Shown: positions 17,344 to 26,306, counted from the first letter of the stretch. The stretch: 64,000 nucleotides of DNA from Fluviicola sp. (GCA_029866325.1 JARWZO010000024.1:109387-173386), one strand, 5' to 3'. Made by a program: numbers and translations. The notes: generated from the sequence alone by a model not told the origin.

Positions 17344-18804
17344 ATGGAAGTAAGAAACTTAGAGCCCAACGCATTGTGGAACCACTTTGCCGATTTAAAC
17401 GCCGTACCTCGACCTTCTAAAAAAGAAGAGCGTGTCATTCAATTCATGAAAGATTTTGGTCAGTCGCTTGGCTTGGAAACCATTGAAGATCACATCCATA
17501 ACGTAATCATCAAAAAACCGGCTACCGCTGGAATGGAAGGCAGACAAACCATTGTCATGCAATCGCATTTGGATATGGTTCACCAGAAAAATGAAACTAC
17601 CGTGTTCGATTTTGATACACAAGGTATTGAAATGTTGGTTGATGGTGATTGGGTGCGCGCAAAAGGAACAACGTTGGGAGCTGATAACGGAATTGGAGTT
17701 GCAGCGATTATGTCGGTGTTGGCTTCGAAAGAAATTGCGCATCCGGCCATTGAAGCACTTTTTACGATTGACGAAGAAACGGGAATGACCGGTGCTATGA
17801 AAATAGATCCGAAGAATATTTCCGGAACTATTTTGTTGAATCTCGACACGGAAGATGATGATGAATTGTCGATTGGTTGCGCTGGTGGAATCGATACGAA
17901 TACTTCAATGAAATTGGTTTTAGAGCCTGTAAATCAGGATTCTATTATTTATGAAATAAAATTACGTGGTTTATTGGGGGGACACTCCGGAATGGACATT
18001 CACCTTGGAAGAGCGAACGCCAACAAATGCATGAATCGCTTGTTGTATCACTTGGTTTCATTGATCGATGTGCAATTGATCGGGTTGGAAGGTGGTAGTT
18101 TACGCAACGCCATTCCGCGTGAATCGACTGTGATTATTGCGGTTCAGAAAGATGATAAAGCTGCTTTTATTGCGGCGTACGAAGCATTTACACAAACGAT
18201 TAAAACGGAATACGTTTCGATTGAAACCGAGATGACTTGGACGATTACTGAAACATCAACCGACTCGCAAGCTATTATTCATGCTGATTTCGAGCGTATG
18301 TTGAATGCCATCTATGCCGTTCCGAACGGTGTTTTTAGAATGAGTCCGGATATAGCAGGTTTGGTGGAAGCTTCCACCAGTTTGGCAAAGATCAGTTTGG
18401 CAGACGGAAAGTTGACCACTCAATCATTGCAACGGAGCTCAGTTGAGTCGACCAAAGCCGATGTGGCCAATGCGGTTCGTACGGCATTTGAAAGTGTCGG
18501 AAGCGCAGTGGTGCAAAACGGAGAATATCCCGGCTGGCAACCGAATCCAAATTCGGCAATCTTGACAGTTATGGCCGATTTGTACCGTACAAAATTCAAC
18601 GATGAACCGCAAATCAAAGCATGTCATGCCGGTTTGGAATGCGGAATTTTGGGCGATCATTTTCCGGGAATGGACATGATTTCGTTTGGTCCGAATATCC
18701 GCGGAGCGCATTCTCCAGACGAATGTGTACAGGTTTCTTCGGTACAGAAATTCTGGTCGTATTTATTGGATGTATTGCAGGCTATTCCAGCCAAAACCAA
18801 TTGA
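17344..18804 (+). CDS. pepD: Aminoacyl-histidine dipeptidase (cytosol non-specific dipeptidase, M20C)
   Basis: 486 residues, the usual PepD length. Zinc-site motifs are Met-Gln-Ser-His-Leu-Asp-Met-Val (H, D), Thr-Leu-Gly-Ala-Asp-Asn-Gly-Ile-Gly (bridging Asp) and Phe-Thr-Ile-Asp-Glu-Glu-Thr-Gly-Met (catalytic Glu pair). A dimerisation lid domain follows with Gly-Gly-His-Ser-Gly-Met-Asp-Ile, and His-Ala-Gly-Leu-Glu-Cys-Gly comes near the C-terminus. No signal peptide is present. The enzyme releases amino acids from dipeptides in the cytoplasm. A DUF3820 gene begins immediately at its 3' end. Confidence 0.94.
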   Translation: MEVRNLEPNALWNHFADLNAVPRPSKKEERVIQFMKDFGQSLGLETIEDHIHNVIIKKPATAGMEGRQTIVMQSHLDMVHQKNETTVFDFDTQGIEMLVDGDWVRAKGTTLGADNGIGVAAIMSVLASKEIAHPAIEALFTIDEETGMTGAMKIDPKNISGTILLNLDTEDDDELSIGCAGGIDTNTSMKLVLEPVNQDSIIYEIKLRGLLGGHSGMDIHLGRANANKCMNRLLYHLVSLIDVQLIGLEGGSLRNAIPRESTVIIAVQKDDKAAFIAAYEAFTQTIKTEYVSIETEMTWTITETSTDSQAIIHADFERMLNAIYAVPNGVFRMSPDIAGLVEASTSLAKISLADGKLTTQSLQRSSVESTKADVANAVRTAFESVGSAVVQNGEYPGWQPNPNSAILTVMADLYRTKFNDEPQIKACHAGLECGILGDHFPGMDMISFGPNIRGAHSPDECVQVSSVQKFWSYLLDVLQAIPAKTN

Positions 18805-18805
18805 T

Positions 18806-19030
18806 TTGCAGCCCGATCCGCAACATGAACTGATGGTTCTTGCCCGAACAAAAATGCCTTTCGGTAAATACGAAGGGTATTATCTAGCGCATTTACCGGA
18901 GCATTACCTGGTTTGGTACCATCAGAAAGGATTTCCAAAAGGAAAGTTAGGTCAGCAACTCGGCCTGATGTACGAAATCAAACTCAACGGATTGGAAAAG
19001 CTGATTTTACGGCTAGTTCCGAAGGGGTAA
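18806..19030 (+). CDS. DUF3820 family protein
   Basis: About 74 residues. The family core is complete: Lys-Met-Pro-Phe-Gly-Lys-Tyr-Glu-Gly, Leu-Pro-Glu-His-Tyr-Leu-Val-Trp-Tyr, Gly-Phe-Pro-Lys-Gly-Lys-Leu-Gly and Tyr-Glu-Ile-Lys-Leu-Asn-Gly-Leu. The frame stays open back into pepD. I place the start at the TTG right after the pepD stop because the residues it adds (Pro-Asp-Pro before the first helix) look like the usual N-terminus of relatives. The alternative is the ATG at 18833, giving 65 residues. Function is unknown. Confidence 0.75.
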   Translation: MQPDPQHELMVLARTKMPFGKYEGYYLAHLPEHYLVWYHQKGFPKGKLGQQLGLMYEIKLNGLEKLILRLVPKG

Positions 19031-19145
19031 TTCTACATGGATATTAGGGGATCTTCTGAAGAAATGTGTATATGTGAACGTATTTTTTAATTTTGTAACC
19101 AACAGTCAATGAGGCAGATGTTTCGTTGGAACCATTATTAGTTAA

Positions 19146-20348
19146 ATGCTGCCCAGGTACACAAAACATCGGTCGGAATTTCATGAACAAACGAGGTACA
19201 AACTTGTCTGGAATTTGTGTGTGCTGTTTATTGTGCTCCTTTCCGCAATCACGCTAGTCAATTTAAGCAACCCTAATTACAATGCCATTCCTGATTTCTT
19301 TGCTCTTGGAGTAGCGGTTGTAAGTTTCATCGTTTTAGTGAAAACCAAAAACTATCGGTTGGTTGGTTATTTTGGTTCGCTAAGTGTTTTTATAATTATT
19401 TCAACAGTGTTTTTTACGTTAAAAGCATTGCATTACACCACTCCTGGTTGGATGATCGTCAATATTATTTTCACCTATTTCGTATTGGATAAATTGTGGG
19501 GAGCAATCATGCTGATAGCGCACTTCATTGTCTTTTTCATTTACTTGTTTTATTTCCATAATGACAATGTACAGGCAATTTTACCTTACAATACAGCAGA
19601 TATTTTGGTGTTTGTTATGGAATACGGAATCATCGCACTGGCAATCGGGAATCTGTTGCACATGTACATGCGCACCACCAATTACTCAGAAGAAACACTC
19701 ACTTCTAATAATCAGCTTCTGCTCGAGCAAAACAGCCTCATCAAAAAGCAAAACGAGGAGATGGAAATCATGCTGAAAGAAATTCACCACCGTGTGAAAA
19801 ACAACTTGCAGATTATCACTAGTTTATTGCGTTTGCAGGCCGAGAACAACAATCCGGAGCATCGTGCAATTTTTGATGAAGCCATCGACCGGGTGAATGC
19901 AATGGCGATTATTCACGAGAAAATTTACAAATCAGACGCATTATCGAATTTTGATTTGGAACATTACCTCGTTTCGTTGTCGAATGATTTATTGCGGAAT
20001 TACGCCGTAAACAAAGAGATTCAGGTTGAACTGAAAGTCAATACGACCACCGTTTATTCCAAGAGCATTGTTCCGTTAGCCTTGTTGTTCAATGAGTTGA
20101 TTTCCAATTCCATCAAACATGCATTCAACGATCAGCTTGCTCCGCGAATAGGTGTTTCCATCGAAAGTGAAGACGATCATCAATTGAAAATGGTGTATAC
20201 CGATAACGGAAAATGGGTCGAAAATGAGACGGTTTCCTTCGGTCAGGAGCTCATTGAAGCAATGACGCAGCAAATGGAAGGAAGCTTCGAGCGAATAATT
20301 TCGGAAACAGGTACTCAATATAGGTTTGAACTCGTAAATTTGAAGTGA
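19146..20348 (+). CDS. Membrane sensor histidine kinase, HisKA_2 type
   Basis: 400 residues. There are about six transmembrane helices (20-180), a short coiled coil, then the HisKA_2 dimerisation helix with the phospho-accepting His in Leu-Lys-Glu-Ile-His-His-Arg-Val-Lys-Asn-Asn, and a C-terminal ATPase domain with N-box Phe-Asn-Glu-Leu-Ile-Ser-Asn-Ser. The G1 box reads Asp-Asn-Gly-Lys-Trp instead of Asp-x-Gly-x-Gly, and the G2 region reads Ser-Phe-Gly-Gln-Glu-Leu-Ile, so ATP binding may be altered. No response regulator lies nearby. The next gene starts 29 bases downstream, suggesting an operon with the TerB/J-domain genes. A paralogue with intact boxes is at 33000-34238. Confidence 0.86.
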   Translation: MLPRYTKHRSEFHEQTRYKLVWNLCVLFIVLLSAITLVNLSNPNYNAIPDFFALGVAVVSFIVLVKTKNYRLVGYFGSLSVFIIISTVFFTLKALHYTTPGWMIVNIIFTYFVLDKLWGAIMLIAHFIVFFIYLFYFHNDNVQAILPYNTADILVFVMEYGIIALAIGNLLHMYMRTTNYSEETLTSNNQLLLEQNSLIKKQNEEMEIMLKEIHHRVKNNLQIITSLLRLQAENNNPEHRAIFDEAIDRVNAMAIIHEKIYKSDALSNFDLEHYLVSLSNDLLRNYAVNKEIQVELKVNTTTVYSKSIVPLALLFNELISNSIKHAFNDQLAPRIGVSIESEDDHQLKMVYTDNGKWVENETVSFGQELIEAMTQQMEGSFERIISETGTQYRFELVNLK

Positions 20349-20377
20349 TGAACTTCTACCAACTCAACGCATAATTC

Positions 20378-21289
20378 ATGCAGGATTCCCTTCAACTGAT
20401 TGCCGATAGTCTTCAACTGATTAAAGATAGCATAGAGCAAGCCGAAGCCCAACAATGGATGGATTCAATGGCTCCTATCCAGACTGAAATCCAGAATCAG
20501 ATCAGAACCGAAGTTGAGTCAGATGAAAGCTACAAAACATTTCTGGCGGTTACAAGTCTCGTGGCGATCTTTGGTACGTTTATCTTCCTACAAATTCTCA
20601 ACAAAGTTTATTGGGATAGAGGAGTGCATCCGCCGTTTATTTTGAATCGAGCGGTGAATCGATACGATGCGATTGTGCATTTGGCTGCAAATATTATTCA
20701 AAAGGATTCTGATAGTCATTATGATAAAAGAATGTTCTTAGCTAGTTTCATGAAGACCAATTACGGGGATATTGATCGGGAACTAAAGGAATCATTTCAA
20801 TTGGCGATTTCCCGTCCAGCTTCAACCAAATCAGTGGCATATTGGCTCAATAAACACGTAAAGTCTGACGCAACAAAAAAGCAATTACTTGAGTTTTTAT
20901 TTGCTCTGGCTGTGCTCGACGGTCAAATCGGTCAAAAAGAACATGCCGAATTGCGTGAGTTTTGCAAGCAAATGGGGCTTTCTGAAAATTTATTGGAGCA
21001 ATTGGTTGAAAAACAACGTCGCGAAAGAGGTGAACGATTGTATGAAGAACAACAACGAGCCGGTAAGCGCACAAGTTATACTTCGGTTAGTTTGAAAGAA
21101 AAGCACATGATCACGCTTGAGCTGACCGGAAATTTTACAGAAGAAGAACTCAAGAAAGCCTACCGCCGATTGGCAAAAGCCTATCATCCTGACGTAGCAG
21201 TTGCTGATAATGAAGCGGAATTAGCCGCATTGCAACAACAATTTTTAGCCATTCAGGAAGCTTATGAATACTTAAACGATTTGGTGTGA
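20378..21289 (+). CDS. Membrane-anchored TerB and J-domain protein (DjlA-like), first of three
   Basis: 303 residues. The N-terminal polar part contains a repeated Asp-Ser-Leu-Gln-Leu-Ile word, followed by one TM (about 53-75), a helical TerB-like domain (about 96-215) with Ala-Val-Leu-Asp-Gly-Gln-Ile-Gly, a charged linker and a C-terminal J domain (about 240-303) with the HPD motif at 270-272. The layout is that of DjlA co-chaperones, which recruit DnaK to membrane-associated clients. Unlike E. coli DjlA, the TM is internal rather than at the extreme N-terminus. The stop shares one base with the next start. Confidence 0.85.
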   Translation: MQDSLQLIADSLQLIKDSIEQAEAQQWMDSMAPIQTEIQNQIRTEVESDESYKTFLAVTSLVAIFGTFIFLQILNKVYWDRGVHPPFILNRAVNRYDAIVHLAANIIQKDSDSHYDKRMFLASFMKTNYGDIDRELKESFQLAISRPASTKSVAYWLNKHVKSDATKKQLLEFLFALAVLDGQIGQKEHAELREFCKQMGLSENLLEQLVEKQRRERGERLYEEQQRAGKRTSYTSVSLKEKHMITLELTGNFTEEELKKAYRRLAKAYHPDVAVADNEAELAALQQQFLAIQEAYEYLNDLV

Positions 21290-22044
21290 TGGCTGTGATT
21301 GTAGCTGGAGTTGTTCTTCTAGGATTGATCGTATGGTTGATGCGAAAGCCTCCAAAACCTGAAATCGCATCCCAAACTGAAGCAGAAATTCCCGTTCATT
21401 GGCGGTATTCCGACCGAAATGTGCTATTGGTTTACGTGTATCTTTCCGGATGGTTGGTTCGTAAATCACCTGGGGATTCAAGAGATAGAAATGAGTTCAT
21501 TCAATCGTATTTTAATGAACGATTCAAAGGCGTAGTGTTCGATCCTGCCGAAGAAATGCAGCGCGCCTTGAATTATCCGGTGCATGTGCGCAATATCGCC
21601 GCTTGGGTCACAAAACGTATGCGAAAACCCAACGAACGCAAGCAATTGATGGATTACCTCATTGCCTTGGTGTGTGATAGTGAGCGTACTACACAAATGC
21701 AGTTGGTGGCCTTGATGCGTTTCGCGGATTTGATCGGAATTCAATTGACGTATGTCGAACAGCAAATTAACTGGTACCGCGAGCGTAATAATCCTGATTC
21801 GGAAACTGATCCGATGATGGATTTATTGGTCAATCGACCTTACAAACGCAGGAATGCGCTGAAATGCTTGCAGTTAAACGATCCGATTACAGTTACCGAC
21901 TTAAAAACGGCTTATCGATCACTTGCCAAACAGTTTCATCCTGATGCGCTTCATGATGCGACCGAAACGGAGAAACAGCAGGCACAGCAACGTTTCCGTG
22001 AAATTCAGGAGGCGTATGAGTATTTGTTAAATGAGGAAGGGTGA
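21289..22044 (+). CDS. Membrane-anchored TerB and J-domain protein (DjlA-like), second of three
   Basis: 251 residues from the ATG at 21289; a GTG one codon earlier is possible but less likely. One TM at the extreme N-terminus (2-18), a short Pro-rich linker, a TerB-like helical domain (about 42-165) and a J domain with HPD at 217-219, ending Gln-Glu-Ala-Tyr-Glu-Tyr-Leu-Leu-Asn. TGATG junctions on both sides imply coupled translation with its paralogues. The usual TerB acidic loop (Asp-Gly) reads Cys-Asp-Ser-Glu here, so any metal site may differ. Confidence 0.85.
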   Translation: MAVIVAGVVLLGLIVWLMRKPPKPEIASQTEAEIPVHWRYSDRNVLLVYVYLSGWLVRKSPGDSRDRNEFIQSYFNERFKGVVFDPAEEMQRALNYPVHVRNIAAWVTKRMRKPNERKQLMDYLIALVCDSERTTQMQLVALMRFADLIGIQLTYVEQQINWYRERNNPDSETDPMMDLLVNRPYKRRNALKCLQLNDPITVTDLKTAYRSLAKQFHPDALHDATETEKQQAQQRFREIQEAYEYLLNEEG

Positions 22045-22817
22045 TGGAAAATTGGCTGTTTTTACCGATTGCAGTGATTTACGTGATTTTGATCATTAAA
22101 AAAGTTCGTTCTTCACCAGTTGAGGATCCGGCACCCCGTTATGAGCCCGAACCTTCGGTCAATCAAGTTTCTTACATGACACTTTACACCACCCGCAATA
22201 TCATGGTTGTTTATGCTTATCTGGCCGGTTGGATGATGAAAAAGAACGTGAGTGATTCACGTGAAAAGATGAAGTTCATTCGTCTTTACTTCAACCGTTA
22301 CTTTAAGGGTGAGTATGATATCTCCGAGGAAATGACTGCGGCTTTGAGGAATGTGACCGATGTAGATTCGGTTGTTAGCTGGCTGAACCGAAAAATGAAA
22401 GATCCTTCTGAAAAGCAACGTCTTGTTGAGTTTTTAATCGCGTTGGCGATGGAAGATGGATCTGTAACACAGCCCGAGTTTGATGCAATTGTTTGGTTTG
22501 GTAAAGGAATCGGTTTTTCGCAAGAGCAACTCGAGCAATGGATTCAACTCAAAAAATACCAAAAATACCGGCAGCAACAATCCCAACAAGCACCACCACC
22601 GGTTTATAGATCAGCATCTAAAAAACAGGAAGCATTGAATGTTTTAGGGTTGAGTGAATCTGTTTCAGAAGCAGAACTCAAAAAAGTACATCGAAAATTG
22701 GTAAAATCGCATCATCCTGATACCTTGCTGAATGCCACGGCTGCTGAGAAAGAAAAAGCCGAGGTACGTTTTATTCGAATTCAGGAGGCGTATGAGTACT
22801 TATTAAATGAAGTTTAA
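22044..22817 (+). CDS. Membrane-anchored TerB and J-domain protein (DjlA-like), third of three
   Basis: 257 residues from the ATG at 22044, which overlaps the previous stop by one base. TM at about 4-20, a Pro-rich spacer, a TerB-like domain (about 45-172) with Ala-Met-Glu-Asp-Gly-Ser-Val-Thr, a Gln/Pro-rich hinge (178-188) and a J domain with HPD at 224-226. The closing Gln-Glu-Ala-Tyr-Glu-Tyr-Leu-Leu-Asn-Glu is shared with the second copy, so those two are the closest pair. Only three bases separate its stop from the small gene that follows. Confidence 0.85.
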   Translation: MENWLFLPIAVIYVILIIKKVRSSPVEDPAPRYEPEPSVNQVSYMTLYTTRNIMVVYAYLAGWMMKKNVSDSREKMKFIRLYFNRYFKGEYDISEEMTAALRNVTDVDSVVSWLNRKMKDPSEKQRLVEFLIALAMEDGSVTQPEFDAIVWFGKGIGFSQEQLEQWIQLKKYQKYRQQQSQQAPPPVYRSASKKQEALNVLGLSESVSEAELKKVHRKLVKSHHPDTLLNATAAEKEKAEVRFIRIQEAYEYLLNEV

Positions 22818-22820
22818 ATC

Positions 22821-22955
22821 ATGTTACAAACACTTACGCGTGCATTAAGACATGGTGGGAAAATTGAAACGAGTCTAACCGGTTGGATTTTCGTTCTTTC
22901 AACGATACTAATTGTGTTCGTAATTATCTGGTTTTTGACAAGAGAAAAGAAATAA
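22821..22955 (+). CDS. 44-aa single-pass membrane peptide
   Basis: A complete 44-codon frame starting ATG three bases after the stop of the third DjlA-like gene. The product has a basic amphipathic N-terminus (MLQTLTRALRHGGKIETSL), one strongly hydrophobic helix (about residues 21-39: Gly-Trp-Ile-Phe-Val-Leu ... Ile-Trp-Phe-Leu) and a Thr-Arg-Glu-Lys-Lys tail. Spacing, composition and topology support a real gene and the last member of the operon. It may assist or regulate the J-proteins in the membrane; that is inference. Confidence 0.6.
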   Translation: MLQTLTRALRHGGKIETSLTGWIFVLSTILIVFVIIWFLTREKK

Positions 22956-22961
22956 TGGACA

Positions 22962-23960
22962 TTACTCGATTTCGTTTTTGCCGGAAATTGTTGTCCTTCC
23001 GAAAAACGAATGTTCATTCAGTTCTTTCACCGGTTTCAGGTATTTACGCAGTAATCCCCATTTCTCGGGATATTCTTCCAACGCCAATGCGATTCCTTTG
23101 CGGTGTTTTTTCAAAGCGTCGGTAATGGCAGGTGGAGAAATAGAGGGCTGTATATGAGCTGCAATGGTTTTTCCGTTTACAATCAAACCGCTGTGTTGCG
23201 CCATTCTGGCTGCGGCTTCGTATTTATCTAAAATCAATACTGCCCGCTGATTTGGTGATAAAATGCGCGGCGACTCGGCAATTGGCAAGGGTGTTTTCGG
23301 GGAAAGGTGAGTTGGATTCAAGCTGATCACAGTTGAGGCTGGTTGCGTGAATCGTGCGAGTTGAAGTGCCGAATCCAATTGTTGAATTAATTCACTTTCA
23401 GTCAAAGATGCGTCCAGAGCGTTATAAAAGTCAGGCGGGAATACGATTTCAACTGTTTGCATGCGCTTCCATTGCGTGAGCAAACGTGTCATTCGCTGGT
23501 GCGAGGAACTTTGAGTTGTTTGTAATTTCTGCTCCAATACCACAATTTGCTGTTGCTGGCGTTCAATCAATTCACCTGCCTGAATCCGCCATTGCCAGTC
23601 GTTTAGTTTTTCTTTCAACAAGGAAAGACTGAGTGATAGAAGGGCGGATTTGTCAGTGGAAACTGCAATCAATACTTGAATTTCGTTCAAATCAATGAAT
23701 TGAAACGTTGGCTTGGAGTTTGGCTCTGTTCCTGAGAATCTGTAAAAAGAATGGTTATCGGGCAATGAAAACGGTTCGCTGGCAAATGTCTGCACCTGCT
23801 GCAATAGAAAAAACCGTTCTTCAGTGTTGCATATTCGGTTGTTTCCTGAATCGATGAATCGGGTTTCTGATCCGGCTGAAATCCAAGCAAACCAAGTGCT
23901 CTCACCATAAATCTGTGAGAACAAGTGTGTTGCTTCAGCCGAGAATCGTTCCAATTCCAT
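22962..23960 (-). CDS. Hypothetical cytoplasmic protein with central coiled coil
   Basis: 332 residues, convergent with the DjlA-like operon, seven bases apart. There is no signal or TM. The N-terminal 130 residues look like an alpha/beta sensor domain, residues 135-165 are a Gln-rich coiled coil, and the C-terminal third (Leu-Asp-Lys-Tyr-Glu-Ala-Ala-Ala-Arg-Met-Ala through Pro-Ala-Ile-Thr-Asp-Ala-Leu-Lys-Lys-His-Arg) could be a helical DNA- or protein-binding domain. I do not recognise a family. A regulatory role is possible but unproven. Confidence 0.65.
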   Translation of the reverse strand: MELERFSAEATHLFSQIYGESTWFAWISAGSETRFIDSGNNRICNTEERFFLLQQVQTFASEPFSLPDNHSFYRFSGTEPNSKPTFQFIDLNEIQVLIAVSTDKSALLSLSLSLLKEKLNDWQWRIQAGELIERQQQQIVVLEQKLQTTQSSSHQRMTRLLTQWKRMQTVEIVFPPDFYNALDASLTESELIQQLDSALQLARFTQPASTVISLNPTHLSPKTPLPIAESPRILSPNQRAVLILDKYEAAARMAQHSGLIVNGKTIAAHIQPSISPPAITDALKKHRKGIALALEEYPEKWGLLRKYLKPVKELNEHSFFGRTTISGKNEIE

Positions 23961-24092
23961 GACTTAAAATTAAGCAAATTAAGTTGAATTAAGCTAATTA
24001 TTAAGTAAGTAATTTAGTGCTTTATCCCGATAAAAGACCTGCTGAATAAGAGGTTTTCCTTCATTCAGAAACCGAATCTTTGTAAAAAAGAA

Positions 24093-24278
24093 ATGAGTAT
24101 GCGGTATTATAAAGGAAATTGCTTGGAGCAGGAAGTCTTAAGAGAATCACTCGTTCAGGAGAAAAATCCCGTTCGTTATTTCCGATTTTGGCGGTATATC
24201 TGTTTTCCTTTTATGTTGTTAGTGTGGATTTTTCAATTGGTGATTCACAAAAGTATGGAGGTGGATGATGTGAATTAA
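24093..24278 (+). CDS. Small hypothetical membrane protein, 61 aa
   Basis: A 61-codon frame with a charged N-terminal half (Arg-Glu-Ser-Leu-Val-Gln-Glu-Lys-Asn-Pro-Val-Arg) and one membrane helix (about 33-51: Cys-Phe-Pro-Phe-Met-Leu-Leu-Val-Trp-Ile-Phe), then an acidic tail. Start and stop are clean and an imperfect -7-like box (AATCTTTG) lies upstream. A second ATG two codons in could be the start. No family recognised. Confidence 0.4.
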   Translation: MSMRYYKGNCLEQEVLRESLVQEKNPVRYFRFWRYICFPFMLLVWIFQLVIHKSMEVDDVN

Positions 24279-24407
24279 ATTATTAATTATCAATTGATTA
24301 ATAATCAAGTATGAAGTGAAGGTTTATTTTTGATTCAAAAGTTCAGAAAAAAAATAATTGTTTTTTGTAACCTGCGTTTAAAATCTCCGTACACACAACC
24401 GAAATTG

Positions 24408-24620
24408 ATGATGCCGAATAAAGAACTTAATATGGAACTTACGATGATTAACAACGCTATAAGTCAAGCAAAACACAAATTAGCACGACACAGAGAATTA
24501 GGTAACCAAAGTCAACTTTCTATTGTTGAAGTTGCTCGATTAATGGACTTGGTTACATTTGGACCCAATTTACCTCAGGTAAATACCATGTCGGTGTTCT
24601 TCAATTACCACGCGAACTAG
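24408..24620 (+). CDS. Small hypothetical cytoplasmic protein, about 70 aa
   Basis: A 70-codon frame with several possible in-frame ATGs (24408, 24411, 24432, 24444). The product is mostly helical (Asn-Ala-Ile-Ser-Gln-Ala-Lys-His-Lys-Leu-Ala-Arg-His-Arg-Glu) and ends in a short hydrophobic-polar tail. A good terminator hairpin follows 23 bases after the stop, which supports transcription of this frame. No family recognised. Confidence 0.42.
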   Translation: MMPNKELNMELTMINNAISQAKHKLARHRELGNQSQLSIVEVARLMDLVTFGPNLPQVNTMSVFFNYHAN

Positions 24621-24642
24621 ATTAGTTAAATCCAAATAATAA

Positions 24643-24673
24643 GAGCCATTCGTCCTTGATGAATGGCTTTTTT
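24643..24673 (+). terminator. Rho-independent terminator
   Basis: GAGCCATTC at 24643-24651 pairs with GAATGGCTT at 24661-24669 and is followed by a T-run. It ends the small gene upstream and insulates the XRE promoter. Confidence 0.8.
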
Positions 24674-24686
24674 GGTTTTGATTAAG

Positions 24687-24745
24687 TTACATTTGTAATC
24701 TGAAATCAGTTACAAATCAAAACAGAATATAAATTACATTTGTAA
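24687..24745 (+). promoter_or_regulatory. Operator sites and promoter of the XRE regulator
   Basis: Two identical copies of TTACATTTGTAA lie at 24687-24698 and 24734-24745, with a half-site GTTACAAATCA at 24709-24719. The second copy contains the -7 box TACATTTG (24735-24742), so a protein bound there would block transcription. The ATG follows five bases after the -7 box. The closely matching words upstream of mnmA (26362-26397) suggest one regulator for both ends. Autoregulation by the XRE protein is inferred. Confidence 0.65.
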
Positions 24746-24747
24746 TC

Positions 24748-25137
24748 ATGGAAATTAAAGATCGTATTCGAATGGTAATTGACTCACATCGATTAACGGC
24801 TGGAGCTTTTGCTGATAAAATAGGTGTGCAGCGCTCTAATGTCAGTCATGTGCTGAGTGGGCGCAATAAGCCCAGTTTTGAGTTTGTTGAGAAGATGTTA
24901 CTTGCTTTCCCTAAAGTACAAGCACATTGGCTCTTAACGGGTAGGCAGCAAGCTTCAGATGGAGTGGAGGTTCAGGTTGCTAAAGCCGGTTCGCAGCTGG
25001 TAATGAAAGACGAGTCACCGTTGGTTTACGAGCGACCTATAAAGGAGAAAACAGAGAAACCGGAGAAAGAAATAGTCAAAATCGTGACGTTTTACAGCGA
25101 TTTTACGTTTGATACATACTTACCTAATGGGCAATGA
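24748..25137 (+). CDS. XRE family transcriptional regulator
   Basis: 129 residues. The N-terminal HTH_3 domain (about residues 3-62) has the canonical [19 protein letters not shown] recognition unit and Lys-Pro-Ser-Phe-Glu-Phe. The C-terminal half is a charged linker and a short beta-rich end (Ile-Val-Thr-Phe-Tyr-Ser-Asp-Phe-Thr). The transcript is predicted to be almost leaderless. The last 14 bases overlap the 3' end of the convergent mnmA gene. Palindromes at 24687-24745 are the likely binding sites. Confidence 0.88.
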   Translation: MEIKDRIRMVIDSHRLTAGAFADKIGVQRSNVSHVLSGRNKPSFEFVEKMLLAFPKVQAHWLLTGRQQASDGVEVQVAKAGSQLVMKDESPLVYERPIKEKTEKPEKEIVKIVTFYSDFTFDTYLPNGQ

Positions 25138-26302
25138 TTCCGGATCCGATCAATTCGTCGTTTTGATACCAGGCAGCAAATTGTCCGGGGGTAATTCCGC
25201 GCTGTAGCTGATCAAATAAGATGTATAACCCTGATTCTTTACGAATAAGCGTGGCTTTTTGAAGTGCCTGTCTGTAACGGATGCGAACCATGTATTCAAC
25301 CGTATCGCCAACGTTAAGCGTGTGTGTAGGATTGATGTAATGAATCTCATCGGGTTGAATGTACAATGCCCAACGATTTAAACCGGGATGATCTTCTTTT
25401 TGTCCACTATACACCACATTTTCAGTCGTATCGATGCCGATTACAAACGATGGGTGCGGTCTTCCGCCTATATGCAAGCCTTTTCGCTGTCCGATGGTAT
25501 AATAATGAGCGCCGATATGTTCTTCAACGCGGATTCCCATCGCTGGTTCAAACTCAAAAGGAGCGCTTAATAATTCAACGTTTTCCGGTGTTATTTCCAG
25601 TGAATGGTAGATACTGAACTGAACCATAGAATCTTCAATTTCAATAACATTACCTTTCTTTATCTCAAGTTTTTGTTGAAGAAAATCCGGTAGACTTATT
25701 TTACCTACAAAACACAATCCCTGCGAATCCTTTTTATCGGCAGTAACAAGTCCAATTTCTTTAGCTATGGTGCGGACATCGTGTTTTTGAAGCGCGCCGA
25801 TAGGGAAGAGTGCTCTTGAGAGTTGTTCTTGCGAAAGCTGGCAGAGGAAATATGATTGGTCTTTCCCTGGGTCTTTTCCGGCTAATAAGTGATGGGTTCC
25901 GTCTTCGGTGGTTTCTTTTCTGCAATAATGACCGGTAGCAACGAAATCGGCTCCTAGTTCCAGCGCGGCCTTCAGGAATACATCGAATTTGATCTCGCGG
26001 TTGCACAATACATCCGGATTGGGTGTGCGTCCGGCTTGGTATTCGCTGAACATATAGTCGACAATGCGTTCTTTGTATTCTAAGCTTAAGTCAAGTACCT
26101 GAAAAGGAATTCCAAGGTGTTCTGCGACCAATAATGCATCGTTGGAATCATCGATCCATGGGCAATCGTTGGATAAAGTGACGCTTTCGTCGTGCCAATT
26201 GCGCATGAACAAGCCAATTACTTCATAACCTTCTTGTTGCAGCAAATAAGCGCTTACACTAGAGTCTACTCCGCCCGATAAACCAACTACCACTCGTTTC
26301 AT
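25124..26302 (-). CDS. mnmA: tRNA-specific 2-thiouridylase MnmA
   Basis: 392 residues. The PP-loop Ser-Gly-Gly-Val-Asp-Ser-Ser (9-15) binds ATP; the catalytic cysteines are C100 (Asp-Val-Leu-Cys-Asn) and C197 (Gly-Leu-Cys-Phe-Val-Gly). The C-terminal beta-barrel domain has Tyr-Thr-Ile-Gly-Gln-Arg-Lys-Gly-Leu and Gly-Gln-Phe-Ala-Ala-Trp-Tyr. It thiolates U34 of tRNA-Lys, -Glu and -Gln using sulfur delivered as persulfide. The 3' end overlaps the convergent XRE gene by 14 bases. The -7 box TAATTTTG (26307-26314 on this strand) lies four bases before the ATG. Confidence 0.95.
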   Translation of the reverse strand: MKRVVVGLSGGVDSSVSAYLLQQEGYEVIGLFMRNWHDESVTLSNDCPWIDDSNDALLVAEHLGIPFQVLDLSLEYKERIVDYMFSEYQAGRTPNPDVLCNREIKFDVFLKAALELGADFVATGHYCRKETTEDGTHHLLAGKDPGKDQSYFLCQLSQEQLSRALFPIGALQKHDVRTIAKEIGLVTADKKDSQGLCFVGKISLPDFLQQKLEIKKGNVIEIEDSMVQFSIYHSLEITPENVELLSAPFEFEPAMGIRVEEHIGAHYYTIGQRKGLHIGGRPHPSFVIGIDTTENVVYSGQKEDHPGLNRWALYIQPDEIHYINPTHTLNVGDTVEYMVRIRYRQALQKATLIRKESGLYILFDQLQRGITPGQFAAWYQNDELIGSGIIAH

Positions 26303-26306
26303 GCTG

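Noticed and set aside
18686..18805. N-terminal extension of the DUF3820 frame into pepD
   Set aside because: The 40 extra codons lie wholly inside pepD, lack family similarity and are explained by the overlapping gene.
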